Shown here piece after piece: positions 8,233-16,778 of a DNA stretch of 64,000 nucleotides. Where the stretch lies: positions 3,224,001-3,288,000 of the forward strand of contig OZ244909.1 in the NCBI GenBank assembly GCA_965221725.1, read 5' to 3'. The position numbers and the translations under genes are program-made. Below the pieces are notes generated by a model. The model saw nothing but the letters and a program-made list of their open reading frames with translations, was not told the origin of the DNA and did no database searches. Position 1 is the first letter of the stretch. Every line of letters begins with the position of its first letter. Source of the stretch: HK1 sp965221725 (lineage in GTDB: Bacteria; Pseudomonadota; Gammaproteobacteria; HK1).

Positions 8233-9938
8233 GCGCGGTGGTGGTCAACGAGGTGCGGCGCGGCTTCTACCTCGATTCGGTGGCGCTGATGCAGATCTCG
8301 GCGGAGCTGGCGGCGCTGGCGGGGGTCGAGGACGCGGTGGCGATGAACGGCACGCCGTCCAATCTGGAGATCATGCGCGAGGCCGGCCTGCTCGCGCCGC
8401 CGGGCGAGGCGGCGGGGCCGAACGACCTCGTGGTCGCGGTCCGCGCCGAGGACCAGCCGGCGGCGGAGGCGGCTCTCGTGCAGGCCCGGAGCGCCCTCGA
8501 TCGGGAGGTCGCGCCGGCGGAGGAGGCCGGCACGTGGCGGCCGCACACTCTCGACGGCGCCGTCGAGCGCATGAGGGACGCGAACCTCGTGCTCGTCTCG
8601 ACCCCCGGCGCGCACGCCGCCCGCGAGGCGCGCCGGGCCCTCGACCGCGGGGTGAACGTGATGCTGTTCAGCGACAACGTGCCGCTTGAGGCGGAGCGGG
8701 CGCTGAAGGAGCGCGCGCACGGGCTCGGGCTGCTGGTGATGGGGCCGGACTGCGGTACCGCTTACATCGCTGGGACGCCGATCGCGTTCGCGAACGTCGT
8801 GCCCCGGGGCCGGGTGGGGGTCGTCGCGGCGTCGGGCACCGGGTTGCAGGAGGTCGCGGTGCTGCTCGCGCGCGCCGGGGCCGGGATCTCGCACGGGATC
8901 GGGGTGGGCGGGCGCGACCTCTCGGATGCGGTGGGCGGGGTGAGCACCCTGGACGCCATCGATCTTCTCGCCTCCGACCCCGACACCGACCACCTCATCC
9001 TGGTCTCCAAGCCCCCCGGCCCGCACACCGCGCGCCGCGTCTTCGAGCGCATCGCGGCCGCGGGCAAGCCTGCCACCGCGGTGGTGTTCGGAGCGGAGGG
9101 GATCGAACCCCCGCCGGGCGGACCGGTCCTGGTCCCGACCCTCAAGGACGCGGTCGAGCGCGCGACGGGCCGCCCGATCGCGCCCGACTACGACGCCGCG
9201 GCCATCGCCCGGAGCGAAGCGGAGCGGCTCGCGCCCGGGCGCCACGCGCTGCATGGCCTGTTCTGCGGCGGTACGCTGGCGACGGAAGCGCATGCGGTGC
9301 TCGCGGCGGCGGGGATCGGCGCCATCTCCGGTCCTGCGTCGCCCGTGTCGCTCGGCCTCGCGTTGCCCGCGTCACCCGACCCCGCTTCGTCCGGCCCCGC
9401 GTCGCCCGGCCTCGTTGCGTCCGTGCCAACCGACCCCGCGTTGCCCGCGTCACCCGACCCCGCTTCGTCCGGCCCTGCGTCGCCCGGCTTCGTCTCGGCC
9501 GCTTCGCCCGGTCCCGCGTCGCCCGACCCCGCTTCGTCCGCGCCACCCGATGCGAACGTACCGCACCGGGTGATCGATCTCGGCGCCGACGAGTACACCG
9601 TCGGCCGGCCGCACCCGATGATCGACCCCGCCCCCCGCACCGCCGAGCTGCGCAAGGCCCTGGCCGATCCGCAGGTCGCGGTGGTGCTGCTCGACCTCGT
9701 GCTGGGGCTCGGGGCGCATCCGGACCCCGCCCGCCCGGTGCGCGACGCGGTGCGCGATGCGGAGTGCCATGCCGGGGGCGACCGCCCCGCGGTTGTCGCG
9801 TCGGTGTGCGGCACCGCCGCCGACCCGCAGGATGCCGGGCGGCAGGCCGCGATGCTCGCCGACGCCGGGGTTGCCGTCGCCCCCTCGAACGCCGACGCGG
9901 CCTCGGTGGCCGCCGCCATCCTCCGCCACCGGCGCTGA
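8229..9938 (+). CDS. FdrA family protein (AllF-like, succinyl-CoA-synthetase fold) with a repeat insertion
   Basis: 569 residues; similar to FdrA/AllF, which has a CoA-ligase-like fold and acts with DUF1116 partners in carbamoyl transfer. Visible hallmarks are a nucleotide-type loop 'VVAASGTGLQEVAVLLARAG', the following 'GIGVGGRDLSDAVGG', 'LVSKPPGPHTARRVFERIAA' and a C-terminal 'PVRDAVRDAE' region. The GTG start at 8229 overlaps the stop of the upstream mini-ORF. Residues about 367-440 are a Ser/Pro/Ala-rich repetitive insertion between two conserved domains; without it the length is close to that of the family. It ends the four-gene operon. The substrate is unknown. Confidence 0.85.
   Translation: MSAVVVNEVRRGFYLDSVALMQISAELAALAGVEDAVAMNGTPSNLEIMREAGLLAPPGEAAGPNDLVVAVRAEDQPAAEAALVQARSALDREVAPAEEAGTWRPHTLDGAVERMRDANLVLVSTPGAHAAREARRALDRGVNVMLFSDNVPLEAERALKERAHGLGLLVMGPDCGTAYIAGTPIAFANVVPRGRVGVVAASGTGLQEVAVLLARAGAGISHGIGVGGRDLSDAVGGVSTLDAIDLLASDPDTDHLILVSKPPGPHTARRVFERIAAAGKPATAVVFGAEGIEPPPGGPVLVPTLKDAVERATGRPIAPDYDAAAIARSEAERLAPGRHALHGLFCGGTLATEAHAVLAAAGIGAISGPASPVSLGLALPASPDPASSGPASPGLVASVPTDPALPASPDPASSGPASPGFVSAASPGPASPDPASSAPPDANVPHRVIDLGADEYTVGRPHPMIDPAPRTAELRKALADPQVAVVLLDLVLGLGAHPDPARPVRDAVRDAECHAGGDRPAVVASVCGTAADPQDAGRQAAMLADAGVAVAPSNADAASVAAAILRHRR
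9327..9549 (+). repeat. degenerate tandem repeat inside fdrA
   Basis: About 220 bp of imperfect repeats built from words such as CGTCGCCCG, GACCCCGCTTCGTCCGGCCC and CGCGTTGCCCGCGTCACCC. It encodes SPDPASSGPASPG-like units in frame. It falls between two conserved FdrA domains. Confidence 0.75.
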
Positions 9939-9988
9939 TCAGCGCCCGGTGCCGCCGCACCGCCGCATCATGCGTGACCGCGTTCCGC

Positions 9989-10078
9989 GCTCGCCACCAT
10001 CGATCGCCCGCTGCGCGTCAGGACTGCGGGGAGCCTGACACCACAGCGCGTCCGTGAGGCGGGAACGGCGCGCTGGAT
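9989..10078 (+). repeat. dispersed repeat fragments upstream of the Calx-beta gene
   Basis: Two adjacent segments recur elsewhere in diverged form. The segment at 9989-10038 (CGCTCGCCACCATCGATCG ... GACTGCGGGGAGCC) matches 11030-11082. The segment around 10040-10075 (CCACAGCGCGTCCGTGAGGC) matches about 12047-12082. No gene is seen between 9939 and 10196. Confidence 0.5.
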
Positions 10079-10081
10079 TGG

Positions 10082-10196
10082 AAGTTCCTATCCGACCCAT
10101 AAGGATTCGATCCTGGACCTCCGCTTCGCATTGGCGTTACCGTGCACGCCGTCAATGGTGCGGGACAGAGGTCGCACCCCGGACGGAGGATGCATC
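10082..10196 (+). repeat. shared upstream element (family F, copy 1)
   Basis: The stretch from AGGATTCGATCCTGGACCTC to CCCCGGACGGAGGATGC recurs at 12489-12592 in front of the photolyase gene. The common parts include GGTGCGGGA(C/T)AGAGG and the Shine-Dalgarno-like CGGACGGAGGATGC, which here provides the ribosome-binding site of the Calx-beta gene. It may carry a promoter; a repeat that brought the leader with it is equally possible. Confidence 0.5.
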
Positions 10197-10733
10197 ATGA
10201 AGCAATCGGCCCCCGGACGATCCGGCGCAGGCGCTGCGCCGTCTGCTCGGTGCCTGCGTAGCGGCGCGGCCGGCTTCGCCGCCGCCCTGGTGCTGGCGAC
10301 GCTGGCATCGCCGGTTGCGGCGACGGATGTCGTCGAGGTCAATGAAGGCGAGACTACGGTCCTCTCCATCACCCTGCCCTACGGGGGCATGACCGCTGTC
10401 CGATACACCTTGGGTACGGAGGACGGCAGCGCCAAAGCCGGCGTGGACTTCGAGGTGTGGGGGGAACATCAGCATGAATACGCGGTATTCCCCGTCTTCA
10501 TGAGGGACGCACGGGTAGCGGTCAGAGCCTACCCGGACGAGGATGCCGACGACGAGCATTTCAGTCTGGTGCTCTCCGATCTGCAGACACGCAAGCGGGG
10601 CAAATGGAAGGCTCGACCCCGCTCCTGGGCCACGAGATACCTTCCTGCGAGCAAGAAGGTGCGCGTGACAATCATCGACACCATTGGCCGGGTGGGCCGG
10701 ACCCACGAGGACGAGGAGCACGGTCCCCAGTAA
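10197..10733 (+). CDS. secreted protein with a Calx-beta-like domain
   Basis: 178 residues. A long Arg-containing N-region followed by a hydrophobic segment (about residues 25-45, AAGFAAALVLATLASPVAAT) looks like a signal peptide. The mature part resembles a single Calx-beta fold: 'VNEGETTVLSITLPYG', 'DGSAKAGVDFEVWG' (compare the usual DGTAxxGxDF) and a later acidic 'YPDEDADDEHFSLVLSD' calcium-binding-like loop. The ATG at 10197 has an upstream GGAGGA. Calx-beta domains bind calcium and mediate adhesion in surface proteins; a single isolated domain may be a small periplasmic or extracellular binding protein. The role is not known. Confidence 0.65.
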   Translation: MKQSAPGRSGAGAAPSARCLRSGAAGFAAALVLATLASPVAATDVVEVNEGETTVLSITLPYGGMTAVRYTLGTEDGSAKAGVDFEVWGEHQHEYAVFPVFMRDARVAVRAYPDEDADDEHFSLVLSDLQTRKRGKWKARPRSWATRYLPASKKVRVTIIDTIGRVGRTHEDEEHGPQ

Positions 10734-10810
10734 GAGGGTCCGGTATGGCCCGATTGACGATCGGGTGGCGGTAACCGTACACAGTGGATCGGTCTGAATC
10801 GGGGGCTGGT

Positions 10811-10869
10811 GAGAAACGCGGCTGAATGCTCGCTTTCTTCACATACGCCTTGATGCGCATTGCTCGCCA
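10811..10869 (+). repeat. dispersed repeat family C, copy 1
   Basis: A segment running AACGCGGCTGAATGCTCGC ... GATGCGCATTGCTCGCCAG recurs in diverged form at about 63461-63522 upstream of pstS. It is followed at once by half of a family-B repeat in both places. Confidence 0.4.
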
Positions 10870-10883
10870 GAAAACAGGTTCGG

Positions 10884-10960
10884 CCGCATTTCTCACCACG
10901 TCACGGCTGCGGACGCGGATCCGACTGCATTGACCGCGCTGAACGCGGCATCGGGGTGGC
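10884..10960 (+). repeat. left half of a 175-bp repeat (family B)
   Basis: CCGCATTTCTCACCACGTC through GCGGCATCGGGG matches the left part of the complete copies at 58932-59106 and 61951-62125. The right half and its inverted end are missing; fragments of another repeat follow (11030-11082). The rest of 10734-11119 holds no gene I can support. Confidence 0.6.
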
Positions 10961-11119
10961 CTGGGGGGCTTGATGCCGCCAGCGGCGGCGCGGCAGGGAC
11001 GGGCGGGTGGACTTCCCCGATGCAGCCCGCGCTCGCCACCACCGACCGTCGGGTGCGCTTCAGGATTGCGGGGAGCCGGGAAGGGCCATGTCCGGAGCGT
11101 GGAACCCGGTCGGGGCCGG

Positions 11120-11959
11120 TCAGCGCCGCGACCGCCGGAGCTGCGCCCGCAACGCGGCATTCTCCGCTTCGACCGCCCGGCGCGCGGCCGCCTCCTCGGC
11201 GGCGCGGGCCTGGACCTCGGCGTAGTCCTCCAGGTCCCGCCCCGTGTGCGGGTCCTGCCACCGCAGCTCGCCATGTGGCTCCCGCAGCCACGCGCACAGC
11301 CCCAGCGCCGGACTCCTGACGCCCCATGTCCCGTTGCCGAGGCGCTCCCTCGGCAACCGCCGATACGCCCCCTGCTCCAGCCCGTATCCTTGCAGTCGCG
11401 GCTCCAGCCGACCCCCTTCCGGGTCGTACAGAAAGTACTCCCCCACTCCCAACGCCGCATACCGCTCCGGCTTCTCGTCCCGGTCCCGCCGCCACGTTGA
11501 CTCCGACGCAATCTCCAGCACGAAGTCCGGCGCCTTGCGCTCCTGCCACATCACATACGAATCGCGTAGCCGTTCTCCCACTCCGAATGCCACCAGCACG
11601 TCCGGCGCGATCGAACGCGCCCGCACCCCACCGTCCGCCTCCACCACGCCCTCTTCGTACACCAGCAGATCCTCCGCCACGCACGTCCCCGGCCGGCGCG
11701 TCGCGAACCACCATCCCAGGGCTTCGACGGTGTAGCGCAGGTGAGGTCCCTGCACCATGCTCTCAGGCATCGGTATGCCGTCGGTGCTCGGCAGTTCCCG
11801 GTCGGTGAGTGCGCGCAACGCCGCGAGCGAGGGCAGCTTCGGCAAGTCCTGAACGAGACACTCTGCGAACGACACCGGTCGGTGCGTCTTCACGGGCGCC
11901 GACGGTCCCGGTGGGCTGGCGGGCGGAGGGTGAATGGCGAGGGACGGGTCGGCGGCCAT
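11120..11959 (-). CDS. Uma2 family (DUF820) PD-(D/E)XK-fold protein
   Basis: About 279 residues from the ATG near 11959, which follows an AGGATCTCC-like leader; a longer GTG start lacks similarity. The core matches Uma2/DUF820 proteins, which have a restriction-endonuclease-like fold: 'SIAPDVLVAFG' (the conserved PD aspartate), 'APDFVLEIASESTWRRDRDEKPERYAALGVGEYFLYDPEGG' read in parts as the E-x-S and K-x-x-x-Y motifs. A short Ala/Glu/Arg-rich coiled coil closes the protein (about residues 245-275). Such genes are common in cyanobacteria and repeat-rich genomes; biochemical function is poorly established. It sits alone between repeat fragments. Confidence 0.8.
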   Translation of the reverse strand: MAADPSLAIHPPPASPPGPSAPVKTHRPVSFAECLVQDLPKLPSLAALRALTDRELPSTDGIPMPESMVQGPHLRYTVEALGWWFATRRPGTCVAEDLLVYEEGVVEADGGVRARSIAPDVLVAFGVGERLRDSYVMWQERKAPDFVLEIASESTWRRDRDEKPERYAALGVGEYFLYDPEGGRLEPRLQGYGLEQGAYRRLPRERLGNGTWGVRSPALGLCAWLREPHGELRWQDPHTGRDLEDYAEVQARAAEEAAARRAVEAENAALRAQLRRSRR

Positions 11960-12488
11960 GGAGATCCTCCGTGGGCGGGCACCGGCGCTGCCGCGCCCGC
12001 GGTGATGACGAGTGCGCCGCGACGGTAGCACACCGCCACCACGCACCACAGCGCGCCCGCGAGGCGGGAACGGCTCGGCGGAACTGCGATTGCAGCCAGG
12101 CGGTCGGGTGCGGTCGGTGTGCCATCAGCGCGGGGCTTCGAAGATGACCGGGGGTCGGGTCCCGCCATCATGGACATGTCCGGGATGGGGGCGACAGGGC
12201 CGTAGGGCTCGCTTCGTGTCAGCCCTCGGCCCGCCGTCGTGTCGGCGCAGAACCCGGACGGGCGTCCGGGCGATCAGGGCGGGGCGGACCGCCCTGCGGT
12301 GTGCGTGACCGACCAGGCAGCCCCGCCAATGTCATTGCGTAGTGCCGCTCGGAGGCTGTGCGGCCGCTCGGGTACTTTCTCCGCAAGGGTGCGGCGGGCG
12401 CCGTGTTGCGGTGGGGGCGCTTCCGGTCGAGCGCCGTTCTGGCTGAACACCGGTCGCCAAGCGGCTCTCATCGCCCGTCGGACAGGCA

Positions 12489-12592
12489 GTTTCTGCCCCG
12501 TCCGTGAGGATTCGATCTTGGATCTTCGCGCCGTATCGCCGCTACCCTGTGCGCGGTGCGGGATAGAGGGGCCGTCACCCGGACGGAGGATG
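12489..12592 (+). repeat. shared upstream element (family F, copy 2)
   Basis: AGGATTCGATCTTGGATCTT through CACCCGGACGGAGGATGC matches the element at 10082-10196. Here it ends about 45 bp before the photolyase start. The remaining 11960-12488 shows another short match (near 12047-12082) but no gene. Confidence 0.5.
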
Positions 12593-12636
12593 CCTCTCCG
12601 GCTCGGCTCTCCAAATTTGCGAAGAGTGTCCCCGTC

Positions 12637-14040
12637 ATGCGGGCAATCCACTGGTTCAGAAGCGATCTGAGGATTGCGGACAACCCGGCGCTGGCCCACG
12701 CCGGCCGGCGGGCCGACGCGCTGGCGCCGGTGTTCGTGCTGGACGACGCCCTGCTCGCGCGGCATCGTGCCGCCCATCCCCGCCTCCGGTTTCTGCACGC
12801 ATGCCTCGCCGATCTCGCCGCGGCGCTGGCGGCGGCGGGGTCCGGGCTCATCGTCCTGCGGGGGGCGCCGCACCGCTGCCTCCCGGTGCTGGCCCGCGCG
12901 TGCAAGGCGTCGCTGGTGACCTGGAACCGCGACTACGGGCCCCATGCGAAGGAGCGCGATCGCAAGGTCCGGGATGCGCTCGCGCGCGACGGGGTCGGCG
13001 TTCGCACCTTCAAGGACCGCGTCGTCTTCGAACTCGACGAGATCCGCACCGCCCAGGGCGGGGCCTACTCCGTCTACACCCCCTACCGGCGGGCGTGGTG
13101 GCGGCGGTATGAGACGCACCCGCCCGACGCGATCCCGGCCCCGACGCTGCCGCCGAGCATCCCCGAAGCCCCGGCCGATGCCTTGCCGCCCCTGCGCGGG
13201 CGCGGGGTCCGGGCGGATGCGACCGACATTCCGCCCGGCGGAGCCTCACCCGCGCGGGAACGACTGGATGCGTTCCTCGGCGGGGCGGCGCGCCGCTACC
13301 ACATCGACCGGGACTTTCCCGCCCTCGCGGGCACTTCCCGGCTCTCGCCGTACCTGCGCTTCGGCGCCATCTCGGTGCGCGAGTGCGTCCACGCGGGGCG
13401 CGCCCTGGCAGCGGCCGAGCCGGAGGCGGAGCGGGGGGTCGGGACGTGGCTCGACGAGCTGGTGTGGCGCGAGTTCTACCACGCGATCCTGGACGCACAC
13501 CCCCGGGTGCTGGAGGGCGCGTTCCGCGAGGTGTACGACGCGCTCGAATGGGACGACGACGCGGGCCGGCTGCAGGCGTGGCAGGCCGGCATGACCGGGT
13601 ATCCGATCGTCGACGCCGGGATGCGGGAGCTGGCCGCCACCGGCTGGATGCACAACCGCGTGCGCATGATCGTGGCGAGCTTCCTCGTCAAGGATCTGCA
13701 CCTCGACTGGCGCGAGGGCGAGCGCTGGTTCATGCGCCGGCTCGTCGACGGCGACCCTGCCAGCAACAACGGCGGCTGGCAGTGGGCGGCCTCCACCGGC
13801 ACCGATGCGCAGCCGTACTTCCGCATCTTCAACCCCACGTCGCAGGGCGAGCGTTTCGACCCCGACGGGGAGTACGTCCGGCGCTGGGTGCCCGAACTCG
13901 AAGGGCAGCCGGGGAAGGCGGTGCACCGGCCGGGGGCGGCGGGGGAGACGTCGCGCGCCTACCCGGCACCGATCGTCGACCATGCGCGCGAACGGGCGGT
14001 CGCGCTGGCTCGGTTCCGCGCCGCGCGCGACGGGGGTTGA
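12637..14040 (+). CDS. phrB: deoxyribodipyrimidine photolyase
   Basis: Light-driven FAD enzyme that reverses cyclobutane pyrimidine dimers. The 467-residue protein starts MRAIHWFRSDLRIADNPAL, the classic antenna-domain opening, and has the FAD-binding helical domain near the C-terminus: 'WLDELVWREFYHAILDAHP', 'MRELAATGWMHNRVRMIVASFLVKDL', 'DGDPASNNGGWQWAASTGTD' and 'YFRIFNPTSQGERFDPDGEYV'. These place it in the class I CPD group; a (6-4) or cryptochrome role is less likely given the intact repair-type motifs. The ATG at 12637 aligns with the family start; the upstream in-frame extension is repeat-derived. Confidence 0.93.
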   Translation: MRAIHWFRSDLRIADNPALAHAGRRADALAPVFVLDDALLARHRAAHPRLRFLHACLADLAAALAAAGSGLIVLRGAPHRCLPVLARACKASLVTWNRDYGPHAKERDRKVRDALARDGVGVRTFKDRVVFELDEIRTAQGGAYSVYTPYRRAWWRRYETHPPDAIPAPTLPPSIPEAPADALPPLRGRGVRADATDIPPGGASPARERLDAFLGGAARRYHIDRDFPALAGTSRLSPYLRFGAISVRECVHAGRALAAAEPEAERGVGTWLDELVWREFYHAILDAHPRVLEGAFREVYDALEWDDDAGRLQAWQAGMTGYPIVDAGMRELAATGWMHNRVRMIVASFLVKDLHLDWREGERWFMRRLVDGDPASNNGGWQWAASTGTDAQPYFRIFNPTSQGERFDPDGEYVRRWVPELEGQPGKAVHRPGAAGETSRAYPAPIVDHARERAVALARFRAARDGG

Positions 14041-14047
14041 GACGGGA

Positions 14048-15175
14048 TCAGTCGTTCAGGCCCCGGGCGTGGTGCTCCAGATGGTCGGCGATGAAGGTCT
14101 GGATGAACCAGTAGCTGTGGTCGTAGCCGGGGTGGCGTCGCAGCTCCAGCGGTTGGCCGGCCGCGGTGCATGCCTCTTCCAGCAGGTGCGGGTGAAGCTG
14201 GGCCTCCAGGAACTGGTCGTCCTCGCCCTGGTCGACGAGGATGGGCGAACACCGCCTTCCGGACCGGACGAGGGCGGTCGCGTCGTACTCCGCCCAGGCG
14301 GCTCGACCGTCGTCGCCGGCCGGAATGCCAGTTTGGTCCCCACCCGAGGCGCCACTCGAGCCTTCGCCTGGGTCGCCGCCCCGATCATTGCCCCCATTGA
14401 CGCTCCCGGCAAAACCCCGATCACCACCCCGACCATCACCCCGAGCACCGCCCCAATCTCCACCTCCAGACCCTCCGGCGACGTTCCGAGTCACCCCTCC
14501 GGCCACCCCCCCGTCCACCCCCCCGTCCCCCCCGTCCACCCCCCCGTCCACCCCCCCGTCCACCCCCCCGTCCACCCCTCCAGCCACCCCCAGGTACCCA
14601 CTGAACGCCTTTTCTCCCCACGGGCACTGCATCGGGGCGCAGATCGGGGCGAACGCGGATACCGTGCGCCAGGCGTCCGGGGCCTTGAGCGCGATGGTCA
14701 GGGCGCCGTGGCCGCCCATCGAGTGGCCGGTCACCCCGGTGGCGTCGTCCCGCACCGGGAAGCGTGACGCGACCAGGGCGCGGAGCTCCCCGGTGACCCA
14801 GGCGTGCATGCGGTAGTGGGCGGACCAGGGCGCCCGGGTGGCGTTCAGGTAGAAGCCGGCGCCGGTGCCGAAGTCCCAGTCGTCGTCCTCGCCCTCGATC
14901 GATGCGCCGCGGGGGCTCGTGTCCGGCATCACCAGCGCGAGCCCGAGCCGGCTCGCGTGGGCCTGGGCGCCCGCCTTGATGGTCGCGGTCTCCTCCGTGC
15001 AGGTGAGGCCCGCGAGGAAGTAGAGGGCGGGCACCGGCCCTTCCCGCGCGGCCGGCGGCAGGTACACCGCAAACCGCATCGGGGTGCCGGTCTCCCGTGA
15101 ATGGTGCCGGTAGAAGCCCTGCACCCCGCCGTGGCAGCGGTGTTCCGAGAGGGTGTCCATTGTCCCGGACATCAT
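14048..15175 (-). CDS. fghA: S-formylglutathione hydrolase with a glycine-rich repeat insertion
   Basis: Hydrolyses S-formylglutathione to formate and glutathione, the second step of glutathione-dependent formaldehyde oxidation. The catalytic triad is visible: Ser in GHSMGGHGA, Asp in DQGEDDQF and His in GYDHSYW. The protein is 375 residues, while the family normally has about 280. The extra ~95 residues are a Gly/Val/Asp repeat ((GGVD)n and relatives) inserted between 'KAFSGYLG' and 'WAEYDATAL', a surface loop in the esterase D fold. It starts at the ATG at 15175 behind a GGGCAGG-like site and follows adhC by about 110 bp on the same strand. Confidence 0.9.
   Translation of the reverse strand: MMSGTMDTLSEHRCHGGVQGFYRHHSRETGTPMRFAVYLPPAAREGPVPALYFLAGLTCTEETATIKAGAQAHASRLGLALVMPDTSPRGASIEGEDDDWDFGTGAGFYLNATRAPWSAHYRMHAWVTGELRALVASRFPVRDDATGVTGHSMGGHGALTIALKAPDAWRTVSAFAPICAPMQCPWGEKAFSGYLGVAGGVDGGVDGGVDGGVDGGDGGVDGGVAGGVTRNVAGGSGGGDWGGARGDGRGGDRGFAGSVNGGNDRGGDPGEGSSGASGGDQTGIPAGDDGRAAWAEYDATALVRSGRRCSPILVDQGEDDQFLEAQLHPHLLEEACTAAGQPLELRRHPGYDHSYWFIQTFIADHLEHHARGLND
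14305..14605 (-). repeat. 12-bp-period tandem repeat inside fghA
   Basis: C-rich on the plus strand; the clearest part (about 14508-14580) repeats CCACCCCCCCGT every 12 bp, giving GGVD units on the coding strand. Flanking parts are degenerate (GGS, GGN, GDR units). The length stays in frame with both halves of the enzyme. Confidence 0.85.
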
Positions 15176-15287
15176 GGATTGACCTGCCCTGGCCTCGGCA
15201 CGTGGGTGATGTTCGAGGTCGGGACCGTTGACCTGGAGTCACAACGAGGAGAGCAGGTCACGAACGAGTGGCCCGAAAATACCCGGG

Positions 15288-16460
<1,173 letters not shown>

Positions 16461-16682
16461 GGTGCGGCGCTCCTCGGGGTTTGCGGAGATCGACAGGCCA
16501 GGAAGCTATCACACTCTCCGCCGCGATTCGGCCCGCCGATCCGCCGCCCCGGACCCGAGACTCAGGATCATTTCAAGCTACGGCGCAGGAGGTCCTTCCG
16601 GTGCTCCAACCTTCCTGATTATCCGCCCGATCCATGCGCTATCGGCTCCACCGCGCGCAATGGCTCGGCTCGAGACCGCTTG

Positions 16683-16778
16683 GGACTCTGGCCAGAATAA
16701 CCTTCCAACGGGCCTGCGCCTCCGGTGCGGAAAGGGATTGGGGTCGATGAGGTGGGAAATTGATTTCGGCCAGGATCC
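16683..16778 (-). repeat. inverted-repeat element family A, copy 1 (reverse)
   Basis: About 96 bp with terminal inverted repeats: GGACTCTGGCCAGAAT at one end and the complement of GGATCCTGGCCGAAAT at the other. It matches copies at 40600-40712, 44714-44810 and 46216-46316. The element ends directly at the stop codon of the ABC permease (16779). No gene is seen in the rest of 16461-16682. Confidence 0.75.

Larger units (their letters stand above)
8055..8235 (+). repeat. 74-bp tandem repeat across the DUF1116/fdrA junction
   Basis: Three copies of a junction sequence begin at 8055, 8129 and 8203 (period exactly 74 bp; the third copy is partial). Each starts GCGCTCGCCGAAGGGCTGG or a near variant and contains CACCGTGAGCG or a variant, a stop codon overlapping a GTG start. 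The first copy is the 3' end of the DUF1116 gene and the last supplies the fdrA start. Because 74 is one less than 75, each copy shifts frame by -1 and re-creates a GTGA overlap. Confidence 0.9.

Noticed and set aside
14505..14600. Regular C-rich repeat that could be taken for a CRISPR-like array
   Set aside because: The unit is 12 bp without spacers and lies in frame inside fghA; it is a coding microsatellite. No cas genes or 25-35 bp repeats with unique spacers exist in the window.
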